DNA from: Ignavibacteriaceae bacterium
Lineage (GTDB): Bacteria; Bacteroidota; Ignavibacteria; Ignavibacteriales; Ignavibacteriaceae
Assembly: GCA_008933765.1 (NCBI GenBank)
Contig: WBUK01000002.1
Location: 124,001 to 188,000 of the forward strand
Direction of reading: 5' to 3'
Length of the DNA stretch: 64,000 nt
The position numbers and the translations under genes are program-made. Shown here piece by piece: positions 43,852 through 53,223 of this stretch (position 1 is the stretch's first letter; each line of letters begins with the position of its first letter). The notes under the pieces were generated by a model. The model was not told the DNA's origin. It did no database searches and saw only the letters and a list, made by a program, of their open reading frames with translations.

Positions 43852-45138
43852 ATGGCGGATCCTGGCTTTAATGCATTTGCGATGGCACAGGCACAATTTG
43901 ATAAAGTTGCGGACCTTCTTGAACTCGATGAATCGACCCGCGAACTGTTAAGAAACCCTTTAAGAGAATATCATTTCAGCATTCCAATTACAATGGATGA
44001 CGGATCACACAAAGTCTTCCGCGGATTCAGAAGTCAGCATAACGATGCTCGGGGACCCGGAAAAGGCGGTATCCGTTTCCACCCACAGGAAACAGCCGAC
44101 ACCGTTCGTGCTCTTTCGATGTGGATGACCTGGAAGTGCGCTGTGGTGGATATTCCTCTCGGTGGTGCTAAGGGGGGTGTTATTTGTAACCCTCATAACC
44201 TTAGCATGAGAGAACAAGAAGCGATTTGCCGCGGATGGGTCAGGCAGATTGCAAAAAATATCGGACCGATTCAAGATGTGCCGGCGCCGGATGTTATGAC
44301 AAACCCACAACATATGCTTTGGATGCTCGATGAATACGAAGCTATTCATGGGGCTAAATATCCGGGTTTTATTACCGGTAAACCGGTAGGGATGGGTGGC
44401 TCTCTCGGCAGAACCGAAGCCACAGGCTACGGAGTGATTTTCACTCTGCGCGAAGCACTGAAAGTTAAGGGAATTGACCCCAAAGATACCACTGCCAGCG
44501 TTCAGGGATTTGGTAATGTTGCCAGACACGCTATCCAGCTTTACACTAAACTTGGCGGAAAAGTTATCTGTGTTTCAAGTTGGGACGAAGCAGACCAGGC
44601 TTCTTATTCATTCAGAAGAATTTCAGGTATTAATCTTGATGAACTGATGACAATTACTGATAAGTTTGGCGGAATCGATAAAGAAAAAGCCAAAGGGCTT
44701 GGATACGAAGTTCTTAGCGGCGGCGAATGGATCGAACAGGAAGTTGATATCCTGATTCCTGCGGCTCTTGAAAACCAGGTAAGAGAAGACAATGTTGTTA
44801 AGATTAGCCCCAAAGTTAAATTCTTAGTTGAGGGCGCTAATGGGCCAACTACTCCGGCGGCTGACAAAGTTCTTATCGAAAAAAATATCTTTGTTGTCCC
44901 TGATTTCCTTGCGAATGCCGGTGGCGTTACCTGCAGTTATTTCGAGCAGGTACAGGGTAATATGAACTATTTCTGGGATAAAGAAGAAGTACTTACCAAA
45001 CTTGACTCAAAGATGACCTCTGCTTTCCATGCAGTGTACGACACTTCTGTTAAGAAAAAACTTTATATGCGCGATGCCGCTTATGTAATCTCGATTATGA
45101 GAGTTGCGCAAGCCTGCCACGACAGAGGCTGGTGCTGA
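43852..45138 (+). CDS. gdhA: Glutamate dehydrogenase (Glu/Leu/Phe/Val dehydrogenase family)
   Basis: 428 residues. It interconverts glutamate and 2-oxoglutarate plus ammonia. The catalytic region reads ARGPGKGGIRFHP, then MTWKCAVVDIPLGGAKGGV with the active lysines, and PAPDVMTNPQHMLWMLDEYE. The dinucleotide fold has SVQGFGNVARHA. I start at ATG 43852 because GGAGG lies seven bases upstream and the family begins nearby; a TTG at 43789 would prepend 21 residues without support. The family also includes leucine and phenylalanine dehydrogenases, but sequence texture and length favour glutamate. A strong terminator follows. Confidence 0.93.
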   Translation: MADPGFNAFAMAQAQFDKVADLLELDESTRELLRNPLREYHFSIPITMDDGSHKVFRGFRSQHNDARGPGKGGIRFHPQETADTVRALSMWMTWKCAVVDIPLGGAKGGVICNPHNLSMREQEAICRGWVRQIAKNIGPIQDVPAPDVMTNPQHMLWMLDEYEAIHGAKYPGFITGKPVGMGGSLGRTEATGYGVIFTLREALKVKGIDPKDTTASVQGFGNVARHAIQLYTKLGGKVICVSSWDEADQASYSFRRISGINLDELMTITDKFGGIDKEKAKGLGYEVLSGGEWIEQEVDILIPAALENQVREDNVVKISPKVKFLVEGANGPTTPAADKVLIEKNIFVVPDFLANAGGVTCSYFEQVQGNMNYFWDKEEVLTKLDSKMTSAFHAVYDTSVKKKLYMRDAAYVISIMRVAQACHDRGWC

Positions 45139-45160
45139 TAAGAGTTCTTTATCACACGAC

Positions 45161-45196
45161 GGCTGCCCTGATTAGTCTAATTGGGGCAGCCTTTTT
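45161..45196 (+). terminator. Intrinsic terminator after the glutamate dehydrogenase gene
   Basis: Stem GGCTGCCC / GGGCAGCC (8 bp, perfect) with inner pairing ATTAG/CTAAT in the loop, followed by five T. It begins 22 bp past the stop at 45138. Confidence 0.92.
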
Positions 45197-45229
45197 ATTT
45201 TTAAAGAGTTAAAAACTAATTTTTGGAAT

Positions 45230-48200
45230 ATGATGTCCTCAGCCGATCAACAATCGAGATTCTCTGCTACTCTTGAAGAACGCAACAAAGAAATTAATTT
45301 TCTGCACGAACTTGAAGAACTTCTGCACGACCCAACCCTTCCGAAAGAAGATATTTTTCAGATTGTAATAACTAAAATGAAAGATGCCTGGCAGTTTGGC
45401 ACTATTTGCGAAGTGAGACTGCGCTACCGCGACAAAACATTTGACACAGGTGGTTACATAGAAGATATGCCTTATTTGAGCGCTGACCTTATTGCAGGCG
45501 AAAAGATAGTGGGTGATATTCAGGTTACCTACACTGCTGAGGCTCCTGAAGCGGAGATCGGTCCTTTCCTTAAGCAGGAAAAAAGGTTGCTGGATACCAT
45601 TGCGTTCCGGCTTAGTGATTACATCTACAACCAACGGCTAAAGAAAAAATTAGCAAGTAAAAAAGTAACCGAATCACTTCCCGATAAAACCGAATGGCGG
45701 ATTGTGATCGATATGATCAGAAAAACCGACCCTCCGCTTTTTATGCGCCTTCTAAGAAAGATGCTACACCAACTCAACTGGAAAGGCGTCGAGGAAGCCG
45801 AAATGCTGCTTGCAGAATTAAGCATTGACCTGAAAGGCGTTGAAGAAAGGGGAACAGAAGATGAAAACCGACCCCTTCAAAAAAGAATTATCAGCAATTA
45901 CGACGATTACATCTCAGCAATTCTAAAGTTGACGAGCGAAAATTTCACCGAAGAAGAGATTCTTTGGAGGGTTCAAAAATGGATTCAGAATGATAACACC
46001 AGCGCACTCATTAAAGTGCTGGAGTCGCAAGGCTCGTCTTTGGCTGAAATTTCAGATGCGATAAGAAGGTTTTATCACCTTTCACCCGAAAAAATTGAAC
46101 TTTCGCCCTCTACGGTTAAAGGGCTGCGCGTTTCGCTGCTTCGTCGGTTTATGACTGATGACCTCGAGTTTATACAAATTGCGAAAGATTATGTTAAACT
46201 TACCGATTTCTATAAGCTTATTGACAAGATGATTTTTCTGCCCGGCAGCCACGGTAAGTTAGGGGGCAAAAGTTCAGGGGTATTCCTTGCACATAATATA
46301 TTAAAATCGAGCGTTAACAACGCCGAACTTCCGTTTGAGGTGAAAATACCCAAAACATGGTATCTTACTTCCGACTGCATTTTACACTATATTCAGTTCA
46401 ATAATCTGGAAGAAATTTACGAACAAAAATACCGTGATTTGGAAGAAATCAGGTTAGAGTATCCGCAGGTGATGCAACTTTTCAAAGAAGGGCAGTTTCA
46501 GCCTGATATAATAAAAGGGCTTTCTCTTGCACTTGATGATTTTGGCGATACACCGATAATAGTCAGAAGTTCCAGCCTTTTGGAAGATCAATTAGGCGCT
46601 GCTTTTTCGGGGAAATATAAAAGTTTGTTCCTTGCCAATCAGGGGACGAAAGCTGAAAAACTGAACGCTTTGATGGATGCAGTTGCGGAAGTTTATGCCT
46701 CGACATTTGGACCCGACCCGATAGAATACCGCACAGAGAGGGGATTGGTCGATTTTCACGAAGAAATGGGCATTATGATAATGGAAGTGGTGGGTACCCG
46801 TGTGGGTGACTATTACTTCCCCGCATTTGCCGGTGTGGCTTTCAGCAATAACGAGTTCCGGTGGTCACCCAGAATTAACAGAGAAGACGGTCTGCTTAGA
46901 ATTGTACCGGGTTTGGGTACCCGGGCAGTTGACCGTGTGAGCGACGATTACCCGATTCTGATTGCACCGGGGCAACCACAACTTAGGGTAAATGTAACAA
47001 TGCAGGAATCGGTGAAATATTCCCCGAAAAAAATGGATGTGATTAACCTGAAAACTAATCAGTTCCAAACCGTAGATGTTGATGCATTAATTAAAGAAGT
47101 TGGGATTGAGTATCCGCAAATTAACAATATCGTATCTGTTATCTCAAATAACATGTTAAGGCCGCCAAACCCGATACAGGTAGATTATCAGGAGGATGAA
47201 TTTGTTGTTACATTCGACGGGATGCTGAATAAAACGCATTTCCTGCAGAAAATGCACACTATTTTGCAGATACTGCAGAACAAATTCAGGGTTCCTGTTG
47301 ATGTAGAGTTTGCAAGCGACGGTAAAGATTTCTATCTTCTTCAATGCCGCCCTCAAAGTTTTACAAAACAGAACACTGCCGATGTTATTCCGACAAACGC
47401 ACCGGCAGACCGTATTTTCTTTTCCGCCTCAAAACACATTTCAAACGGAAGAGTACCGAAGCTGCGGTTTATCGTTTATGTTGATCCTGACGCATACACT
47501 TCACTTGGAACCAAAGAAGAGATGCTGGAAGTGGCATCTGTTGTCGGAAAGTTGAATAAAATGCTCCCACGGCGGAAGTTTGTGCTTATGGGTCCCGGGC
47601 GGTGGGGTAGCCGGGGGGATATTAAGCTGGGCGTCAGCGTTACTTATTCACAGATTAATAACTGCGCAATGTTGATTGAAATAGCCAAACAAAAAGGGAA
47701 TTATAAGCCCGATCTTAGCTTTGGAACCCACTTTTTTCAGGATTTGGTTGAATCTTCAATCCGTTATCTGCCCTTGTTTTTGGACGAAACAGAGTCTTCA
47801 CTTAATGAATCGTTTATAAAAAAATCGCACAACTTATTGACAGATATGCTGCCTGAATTTACCCATCTCTCCAATGTTGTTTTTGTTACTGATATTTCTG
47901 AAGAATTTGACGGTGGTTCACTGAAAGTTTTTGTAAATGCTGAGCAGGAAAAAGCTCTGGCGATTATAATGCCGGAAAGCTATACTGAAATCGACGACAT
48001 CTACGATGAGCCTTCGCCCGCGTTCAAAGAATTGGGTACAAATATTAAATACAACAGAACTGCAAAGTTTATTGAACGGTTTGTGGCTAAAATGGATGTC
48101 GATAAATTTAAAATTGATTCTGTTCTTTATCTTATACCGGCTCATGCGATGGAATCCGACAGAATGCTGCCTGCACTTCTGGTGATTTCTTCGGCTGAAG

Positions 48201-48412
48201 GTGCTTTGCTGGAAGAGTTGAACTCGTATCTGAATGTTTGGAACGACTGCCTGAATGTTGTTGAGTCAAGAGTGGAGGATAACGACTCCGAAAGAGCCTT
48301 TGAATATGTTATTGGCACGGATGCAGATTCAGAATTGACTAAATTTGAAGTAGCGGGTACATACTTGATAAATCAACTGTACCCGCCTGAAAAGAATGAA
48401 TTTTTAAGTTGA
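45230..48412 (+). CDS. GAF-like/PPDK-N (PEP- and pyruvate-binding) domain protein without swivelling His domain
   Basis: 1060 residues. About 1-150 resembles a GAF-type domain (EINFLHELEELLHDP, then FGTICEVRLRYRD). About 340-740 is the ATP-grasp domain of PEP synthase/PPDK: PGSHGKLGGKSSGVFLAHN, IIVRSSSLLEDQLGAAFSG, and DVEFASDGKDFYLLQCRPQS. The C-terminal third has its own conserved block (VLMGPGRWGSRGDIKLGVSV, later LSFGTHFFQDLVESS). I find no TGGxTSHAA-type phosphohistidine motif and no PEP-binding barrel, so it cannot be a complete PEP synthase or PPDK. It may phosphorylate or bind something else with ATP, possibly controlled by the GAF domain. It has its own promoter region after a terminator. 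Confidence 0.75.
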   Translation: MMSSADQQSRFSATLEERNKEINFLHELEELLHDPTLPKEDIFQIVITKMKDAWQFGTICEVRLRYRDKTFDTGGYIEDMPYLSADLIAGEKIVGDIQVTYTAEAPEAEIGPFLKQEKRLLDTIAFRLSDYIYNQRLKKKLASKKVTESLPDKTEWRIVIDMIRKTDPPLFMRLLRKMLHQLNWKGVEEAEMLLAELSIDLKGVEERGTEDENRPLQKRIISNYDDYISAILKLTSENFTEEEILWRVQKWIQNDNTSALIKVLESQGSSLAEISDAIRRFYHLSPEKIELSPSTVKGLRVSLLRRFMTDDLEFIQIAKDYVKLTDFYKLIDKMIFLPGSHGKLGGKSSGVFLAHNILKSSVNNAELPFEVKIPKTWYLTSDCILHYIQFNNLEEIYEQKYRDLEEIRLEYPQVMQLFKEGQFQPDIIKGLSLALDDFGDTPIIVRSSSLLEDQLGAAFSGKYKSLFLANQGTKAEKLNALMDAVAEVYASTFGPDPIEYRTERGLVDFHEEMGIMIMEVVGTRVGDYYFPAFAGVAFSNNEFRWSPRINREDGLLRIVPGLGTRAVDRVSDDYPILIAPGQPQLRVNVTMQESVKYSPKKMDVINLKTNQFQTVDVDALIKEVGIEYPQINNIVSVISNNMLRPPNPIQVDYQEDEFVVTFDGMLNKTHFLQKMHTILQILQNKFRVPVDVEFASDGKDFYLLQCRPQSFTKQNTADVIPTNAPADRIFFSASKHISNGRVPKLRFIVYVDPDAYTSLGTKEEMLEVASVVGKLNKMLPRRKFVLMGPGRWGSRGDIKLGVSVTYSQINNCAMLIEIAKQKGNYKPDLSFGTHFFQDLVESSIRYLPLFLDETESSLNESFIKKSHNLLTDMLPEFTHLSNVVFVTDISEEFDGGSLKVFVNAEQEKALAIIMPESYTEIDDIYDEPSPAFKELGTNIKYNRTAKFIERFVAKMDVDKFKIDSVLYLIPAHAMESDRMLPALLVISSAEGALLEELNSYLNVWNDCLNVVESRVEDNDSERAFEYVIGTDADSELTKFEVAGTYLINQLYPPEKNEFLS

Positions 48413-48449
48413 AACCTAAATTTTTAAGCTAATAACCAAACCCCAAAGG

Positions 48450-49826
48450 TTAAAGCCCTTTAATAAATCTGACTACCGACTCCATAATTTCGGGTTCAAC
48501 CGTTATTTCATTTTGGTAAAACTCATGCAGCGCGCCGGTTGACGATTTCTGAAACATGTGATTTATTGAAGCCAGAATTTCCAATCTGTAGTAAACGCCT
48601 GCTTTTTCCAAAGCTGTAATAATTGGCGGAACATGCACCCATGGTGGAACCTCTAAGTCTTTCCCTCCCCAGATACCAAGAGCAGGTACTTTTAACTTCT
48701 CATAATAGGGTGCAGGGTCTAATGTTAAGAATTTTATCCACCACTTCGAAGTTAACTGCATAAATTGACTTTTATGGAACTGAGGGTACTTAAGCAGCCT
48801 TTCTTTTTCAGCCGGGGTAAAATCCTTGAAAAAAGCGTTATAAGTTGAATCAACCTGCTTTGCTGCAAGATCAGGATTAGCCAAAATTGCAGTGAAGCAA
48901 GCTTCGTATAAATTCCATAAAGTTTGTGCATCTTCGGGCGATTTTCCTTCAGCAACTGCAACCAAAGTTATTTCTTCGTGCATCTGTTTCCGACCATCAA
49001 CCCCTGTGCCCGCAAGTGAGATAATAAACTTAATCTGATCGCTTAAACTTGCGGCAATCGGAACAATTAACCCGCCTTCGCTGTGCCCAATAACCCCTAA
49101 TTTTTTAGTATCGATAAAAGGATATGTAGCCAGCGCTTTAACGCCTGCAGCGGCGTCGGAAGCAAAGTCGAGCGAGGTTGCTGAAGCGAAATCACCCTCA
49201 GATTTAGCGACACCTCTGTCGTCGAACCTTAATGAGGCAATTCCGTGCCTCGCTAAATAATCCGCAATAACCCTGAAAGGTTTATGACCCACAATTAACT
49301 CATCCCTGTCCTGAGGTCCCGAGCCTGTAATGAAAACAACAGCGGGATATTTCCCTTTTGTATCCGGAGCGGTGATCGTGCCGGCGAGTTTAATCCCCGC
49401 TTTTTCGTTAACAAAGGTAATATCTTCAGTGTAATAAGGGTAGGGGGGTTCCAATAGCTGAGATCTTTTTGGCGGCTGGTAATTTTCATCCGGATTGAGA
49501 GTTAATGGGAAATTCATGCCATACTGGTGAAAAGTGCCGGAAATTGAATCAACATTTCCGAAAATTTTTCCGTCAAACGACGCCCTGATTCCGTCAATAG
49601 AAATTTTGATGTTGTCGTTTGATCTCACCAATGAAGAAAGGTCCATCCAAAACGCATATTGCGCCGGGACATCCAAAGTGCCCGTATTTTTTTGGAAGTT
49701 AAGCATAAAAATAAGCTTAAGTTCCTGCCCCCCAAGATCAATATTCCCCGAAAATGTTTGCGCATAATTTGAAGAAGTGCATAAAATAATGCCTGCCATC
49801 AACACGGTTTTTAAGTAGTTGATCAT
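48450..49826 (-). CDS. Exported alpha/beta-hydrolase (serine hydrolase)
   Basis: 458 residues with a signal sequence (LKTVLMAGIILCTSSNYAQ). The first 130 residues form a beta-rich domain (GNIDLGGQELKLIFMLNF). The alpha/beta-hydrolase part has VFITGSGPQDRDE (oxyanion hole), SLRFDDRGVAKSEGDF, the nucleophile elbow VIGHSEGGLIVP, an aspartate in IWGGKDLEVPP and the histidine in SINHMFQKS. All triad elements are visible. It likely hydrolyses an ester or peptide in the periplasm; the substrate is unknown. Its start overlaps the end of the dehydrogenase-like gene by four bases (ATGA), indicating coupling. Confidence 0.85.
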   Translation of the reverse strand: MINYLKTVLMAGIILCTSSNYAQTFSGNIDLGGQELKLIFMLNFQKNTGTLDVPAQYAFWMDLSSLVRSNDNIKISIDGIRASFDGKIFGNVDSISGTFHQYGMNFPLTLNPDENYQPPKRSQLLEPPYPYYTEDITFVNEKAGIKLAGTITAPDTKGKYPAVVFITGSGPQDRDELIVGHKPFRVIADYLARHGIASLRFDDRGVAKSEGDFASATSLDFASDAAAGVKALATYPFIDTKKLGVIGHSEGGLIVPIAASLSDQIKFIISLAGTGVDGRKQMHEEITLVAVAEGKSPEDAQTLWNLYEACFTAILANPDLAAKQVDSTYNAFFKDFTPAEKERLLKYPQFHKSQFMQLTSKWWIKFLTLDPAPYYEKLKVPALGIWGGKDLEVPPWVHVPPIITALEKAGVYYRLEILASINHMFQKSSTGALHEFYQNEITVEPEIMESVVRFIKGL

Positions 49827-50725
49827 TTTTTGTTCCTTTTTACTTCTATATTTGCCGTTGCCTCAAAAGCTTTGATAACGGCGGAATAATCCTCCTGCCC
49901 ATAACCAAGGGCGATTGCTTCATTAATAATCTCCGCAAGGGTTGCAGAAACATCTCCTTTGCACCCGTTTGCTCTGCATGATTTAGCCATATAGTTTACA
50001 TCTTTCAGTAAATTTTCGAGAGTGAACCGCGCCTGAAAATTTCTGTCAAGTATATTGTTTCCTTTAAATTGAATTGTCGATGAGTTAAGTGTTGATTCTG
50101 CAAGAACATCAAGAAAAACCTCGTTATCAACACCCGTTTTTTGCAGGAAAACCATCGCCTGCGACAGCATTCCTATCGTGCCCGAAATTATCGAGTTAAG
50201 TGCAATTTTAATGTTGGAGGCTTTCGAAGGGTGGTCGAAGGTGCGAACTGATTTTGAAAATCGCGAAAGTAGTGGCTTAATTTTCTCAATTATTTCCTTA
50301 TCACCACCGGCAAATATCAATAAAACCCCATCAGTTGCCTGGGTTGTGCTTCCCAGAACGGGTGCGTGAATAAAATTTTTCCCTTCCTTTTTATACTTTT
50401 CGTAAAGTTTTGAAGTGGTTGTTGCCAAAACAGTGCTGCAATCGATATGAATGCCACCCTGATGCAGACCTTTAAGAACTCCATTTTCAGACAGAGCCAC
50501 TTCTTCAAGGGCTTCAGAATTGGTCAGCATTGTGAAAACAACATCGGAGTTTTTCGCAACCTCAAAAGGTGAATTTCGCAGAGTTGCCCCTTTGTTTTTA
50601 AGCTCTTCTCCTTTTCCCGGTGTTCGGTTGTAGATATTAAGGCTATAACCGGCGTTCAGAAACCTTTCAGCCATTGGTTTACCCATCAGACCTAAACCAA
50701 TGAACCCGATCTTTTCTTCATTCAT
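49823..50725 (-). CDS. 3-hydroxyisobutyrate dehydrogenase-family NAD(P) oxidoreductase
   Basis: 300 residues. The Rossmann motif is IGFIGLGLMGKPMAERFLNA, the substrate loop HAPVLGSTTQATDG (equivalent to the DAPVSGG loop), and the catalytic lysine lies in ASNIKIALNS. The family reduces or oxidises beta-hydroxyacids and semialdehydes; GLYR-type members reduce succinic or glyoxylic semialdehyde. The change from the usual DAPVSGG to HAPVLGS suggests the less typical GLYR1-like branch. It leads a two-gene unit with an exported hydrolase. A succinate-semialdehyde dehydrogenase gene lies 10 kb away but there is no direct link. Confidence 0.85.
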   Translation of the reverse strand: MNEEKIGFIGLGLMGKPMAERFLNAGYSLNIYNRTPGKGEELKNKGATLRNSPFEVAKNSDVVFTMLTNSEALEEVALSENGVLKGLHQGGIHIDCSTVLATTTSKLYEKYKKEGKNFIHAPVLGSTTQATDGVLLIFAGGDKEIIEKIKPLLSRFSKSVRTFDHPSKASNIKIALNSIISGTIGMLSQAMVFLQKTGVDNEVFLDVLAESTLNSSTIQFKGNNILDRNFQARFTLENLLKDVNYMAKSCRANGCKGDVSATLAEIINEAIALGYGQEDYSAVIKAFEATANIEVKRNKK

Positions 50726-50932
50726 TGTAACTCCTTTTTATTTTCTTTCGGTGGGAATGTAAGATATGCAAGAACGAAAAAAAACTTTTTAAAAAGTATT
50801 AAATTAGAGGCGAGAATTTAATTGAAAAATTTTTGACCTATTATGAAAATTATTGAAGATTTTTTTTGTAGTTTACGAAGAGCGTATTCAATAATTTCTA
50901 AAAATATTATACATACAAAAAGGAGTGTCTTT

Positions 50933-51364
50933 ATGAGATCAAAATTGTTACCCTTGATTTTTGCGGGCGTTATTTTCAGTTTTTTCAGTTTTAACGCAAA
51001 TGCCCAAGTATCAGAAATTGTATTTGATTTTCTAAGTAGATACAGCAACTCTCTGCTCTATGGCAATTATCAAAGCCATGCTGCACTGTTTTCGGATCCT
51101 ACCTATTTTGAAGGAAGGTATTATACGAAACAACAGATTACAAATGTTGCTAAGAATTTCTACAGCAAAAACATTACACTGTCTCATTCCTGGAAGGTTT
51201 TGGATTACCATGTGAACAGTAAAGGGATGATTTTGATAGAGGCAATCGAATATCAAACTATAAGACCAAGAAATGGGGGTCGAGCTAATTCAACTGCTCA
51301 AAAAAAATTAATTTTTTTAGGCTATGAAAATGGTTACAAATGTTTTTCTAAAACAACAGAGTAA
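50933..51364 (+). CDS. Small exported protein, NTF2/SnoaL-like
   Basis: 143 residues. I choose the ATG at 50933 because AAAAAGGAG lies at the right distance (AGGAG, then 7 bases) and the product then begins with a proper signal peptide (KLLPLIFAGVIFSFFSFNANAQ). An upstream in-frame ATG at 50843 would bury it. The mature part (FLSRYSNSLLYGNYQSHAALFSD-like helix, FEGRYYTKQQITN, then beta strands with WKVLDYHV and GMILIEAIEYQ) has the one-helix-plus-curved-sheet texture of NTF2-like proteins. Function unknown. It resembles in outline the lipoprotein at 52538. Confidence 0.6.
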   Translation: MRSKLLPLIFAGVIFSFFSFNANAQVSEIVFDFLSRYSNSLLYGNYQSHAALFSDPTYFEGRYYTKQQITNVAKNFYSKNITLSHSWKVLDYHVNSKGMILIEAIEYQTIRPRNGGRANSTAQKKLIFLGYENGYKCFSKTTE

Positions 51365-51703
51365 ATCGAGGAACCTTTTCCAAACAAGGATAGCATTCCT
51401 AACAGTTTTTAAATACTAATAAGTCAAGCCGACTGAAAAACCTTCCGGTATCTGAACTTTTGCTTTGTGCGGAAATGATAAGCGTATCCTAATAGGATTT
51501 AACGCATTCAATTTATCCGAACTTAAACTTTAACGGGCTGATTTTAATATTTTTGGTAAAAATTTCTGCCGGCTTGAACTTAAATTGGCATTATTTCTAA
51601 AATTTGTGAAATTTTCAAACTTAGCAAGGTTTCAAGAGATTTGTAAATAGAAAAAATTCCTAAGGTTTCTGAAAATCTATGCTATTTAAGTATGAGGCAA
51701 TAA
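51365..51703. other. Spacer without recognised features
   Basis: About 340 bp of AT-rich sequence between convergent small genes. No frame with coding character, no tRNA and no strong hairpin with a T-run were found. Short AAGGTTTC-like words recur at about 51630 and 51663, perhaps remnants of a tandem repeat. Confidence 0.4.
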
Positions 51704-51901
51704 CTATTTTTTCTCTTCTTTAACCTTGCAGGTGTTCACCCCAAAAAGGCTGTAGAATAGGCACATGCCACTTGCTGCCGTAGCTATTGGGATTAGCCCG
51801 AGTAAACCCCACCACGATTGATAATAAATACCGGCAACACCAATGGCTGCGCCGATTATCACCCTGGCTATTCTGTCACCGTTTCCAATATTTGTTTTCA
51901 T
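51704..51901 (-). CDS. DUF2892 (YgaP-like) small inner-membrane protein
   Basis: 65 residues. It opens with the family phrase MKTNIGNGDRIARVIIGA and continues with two hydrophobic segments separated by a short turn (VAGIYYQSWWGLLGLIPI, then ATAASGMCLFYSLFGV). CxxY/F and the final NTC motif, CPLY...GINTC in relatives, are present as CLFYSLFGVNTC. In YgaP this module anchors a rhodanese domain; free-standing copies are common and of unknown function. AGGAG-like sequence (ATAAGGAG) precedes the start on the minus strand. Confidence 0.85.
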   Translation of the reverse strand: MKTNIGNGDRIARVIIGAAIGVAGIYYQSWWGLLGLIPIATAASGMCLFYSLFGVNTCKVKEEKK

Positions 51902-52116
51902 TTTAAAACTCCTTATTGCTGAAAAATCGTTGGTATGATGAAAATAATCAGAAAAAGATTCAAACTAAGTTTACCTCAGTAATTATTTATCTTAACAGGC
52001 GGAAGTGATTTTCAGTTTCATAAAATATTTTGTGGTGTCAATAAAAAGGCGAGTAGCATAGAGAAAAAAATGGTAAGGTGTAAAATAAGGGGAGTGGGAA
52101 TCAAAAAATAAAGAAC

Positions 52117-52237
52117 TGCATCTTAAGAGTTATAATCAGCGAATTTAAAGAGATAGTTGGATATTGTGAGTTATATTCAGTTAAGTAAAGGTGAGGATTG
52201 CATCTGAAGAGTTATAATCAGTGAGTTTAATGAGAGA
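52117..52237. repeat. Three degenerate 41-bp repeats in the spacer
   Basis: AAGAGTTATAATCAG starts at 52125 and 52207, with a middle copy GTGAGTTATATTCAG at 52166. The spacing is 41 bp each time. The outer copies agree over about 39 bp beginning TGCATCTTAAGAGT. The rest of the 51902-52335 spacer, 434 bp in all, is purine-rich and otherwise featureless. Confidence 0.6.
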
Positions 52238-52335
52238 ACCACAAACTGAGCGCTAAGAAGAGAAAAAGAAAAGAAAAATAAAACAGTAATTGTTAGAAAA
52301 AAGAGTAGCTCGAAAAGGGAAGAAGTTAAACAGTG

Positions 52336-52409
52336 TGGACCCTCCAGGACTTGAACCTGGGACCTACTGATTATGAGTCAGTTGCTCTAACCAACTGAGC
52401 TAAGGGTCC
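52336..52409 (-). tRNA. tRNA with CAU anticodon (Ile2 or elongator Met)
   Basis: On the minus strand it folds into a full cloverleaf: acceptor GGACCCT/AGGGTCC, D-arm GCTC-AGTTGGTTA-GAGC, anticodon stem ACTGA/TCAGT with loop CTCATAA (anticodon CAT), and T-arm CCAGG/CCTGG with TTCAAGT. CCA is not encoded. The GGACC- acceptor and loop resemble tRNA-Ile2 genes, whose CAU becomes lysidine-modified, but elongator Met cannot be excluded without comparison. Confidence 0.9.
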
Positions 52410-52537
52410 TCTGAAAATTTGATAATTCAGACTTCAAATATAGTTATATTAGCAATTCATTCAAAACAAAATTTGAGCGAAAACCCAATTCAATAAGTTT
52501 AAAACTTCCAAATTAAAACTTTATCGAAATATCTTTT

Positions 52538-53071
52538 ATGAAACAGAATCTTAGGATAATTGTATCGCTGTTTGTTTTAACAATCGCATTTTATGGGTGT
52601 GATTCAACTAATAAAGAACCCTCAAAAAAAAGCGATGCTGCTTCTGAGGAAAAAGGCAAAGCATTGGTTGATATGAGCGACAGTACCGACGCAGAATTTA
52701 AAGCTGTGTTTAACAAACAGATTCAATCTCTTCTTGCTAAAGACCCTGCCGGTTATATGACTACAATAGCAAAATCGGGGAGAGATTCAATCGATGAATT
52801 TCATAATGTTGAAACACATGTGAACCTTTACGACCTTGATTACAAAATATTAAACTTTGTAGTCATAAGAAAAGACGACCGCACCGCTGAGGTTGAAGTT
52901 GAAATGCAGGTTACAAAACGAAATGGTCCCGATTTTGAAGATAACATCTCGGTTACAAGACATATTCTGGGTAATTCTGATGGGAAGTGGAAAATCCTTG
53001 AGTCACGCATGATTAAATACACTCCACTAAAAGATATTAAAGAAGGGGAAAAGAGGAATGAACAAAACTAA
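52538..53071 (+). CDS. Small lipoprotein of unknown function
   Basis: 177 residues with a lipoprotein signal: hydrophobic segment IIVSLFVLTIAFYG and lipobox FYGC (Cys21). A Ser/Lys/Glu-rich linker follows to about residue 50. The rest (VFNKQIQSLLAKDPAGYMTT, then VEVEMQVTKRNG and GKWKILESRMI) has an NTF2/SnoaL-like outline similar to the exported protein at 50933. It is expected to be membrane-anchored. It stands alone between two tRNA loci. No stronger assignment can be made. Confidence 0.7.
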   Translation: MKQNLRIIVSLFVLTIAFYGCDSTNKEPSKKSDAASEEKGKALVDMSDSTDAEFKAVFNKQIQSLLAKDPAGYMTTIAKSGRDSIDEFHNVETHVNLYDLDYKILNFVVIRKDDRTAEVEVEMQVTKRNGPDFEDNISVTRHILGNSDGKWKILESRMIKYTPLKDIKEGEKRNEQN

Positions 53072-53223
53072 TTTTTCGGAATAATTCAGAATGCAAAAAA
53101 CAATTATTTGGTTAGGTAAAGAAAGCCCAATTAAAAGGTAAGGCTAATTTCAGGGCAATATTAATGATGTTAAAAAGAAAATCACTGAAACAAAAGAAAT
53201 TGCACTAACCTGAATAAAAAAGA

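Noticed and set aside
44005-44529. 174-codon open frame opposite the glutamate dehydrogenase gene
   Set aside because: Fully antisense to a conserved enzyme, with no ribosome-binding site and no domain.
52125-52221. Possible CRISPR-like array because of regular spacing
   Set aside because: Only three diverged copies, no unique spacers of constant length, no cas genes; better described as a degenerate tandem repeat.
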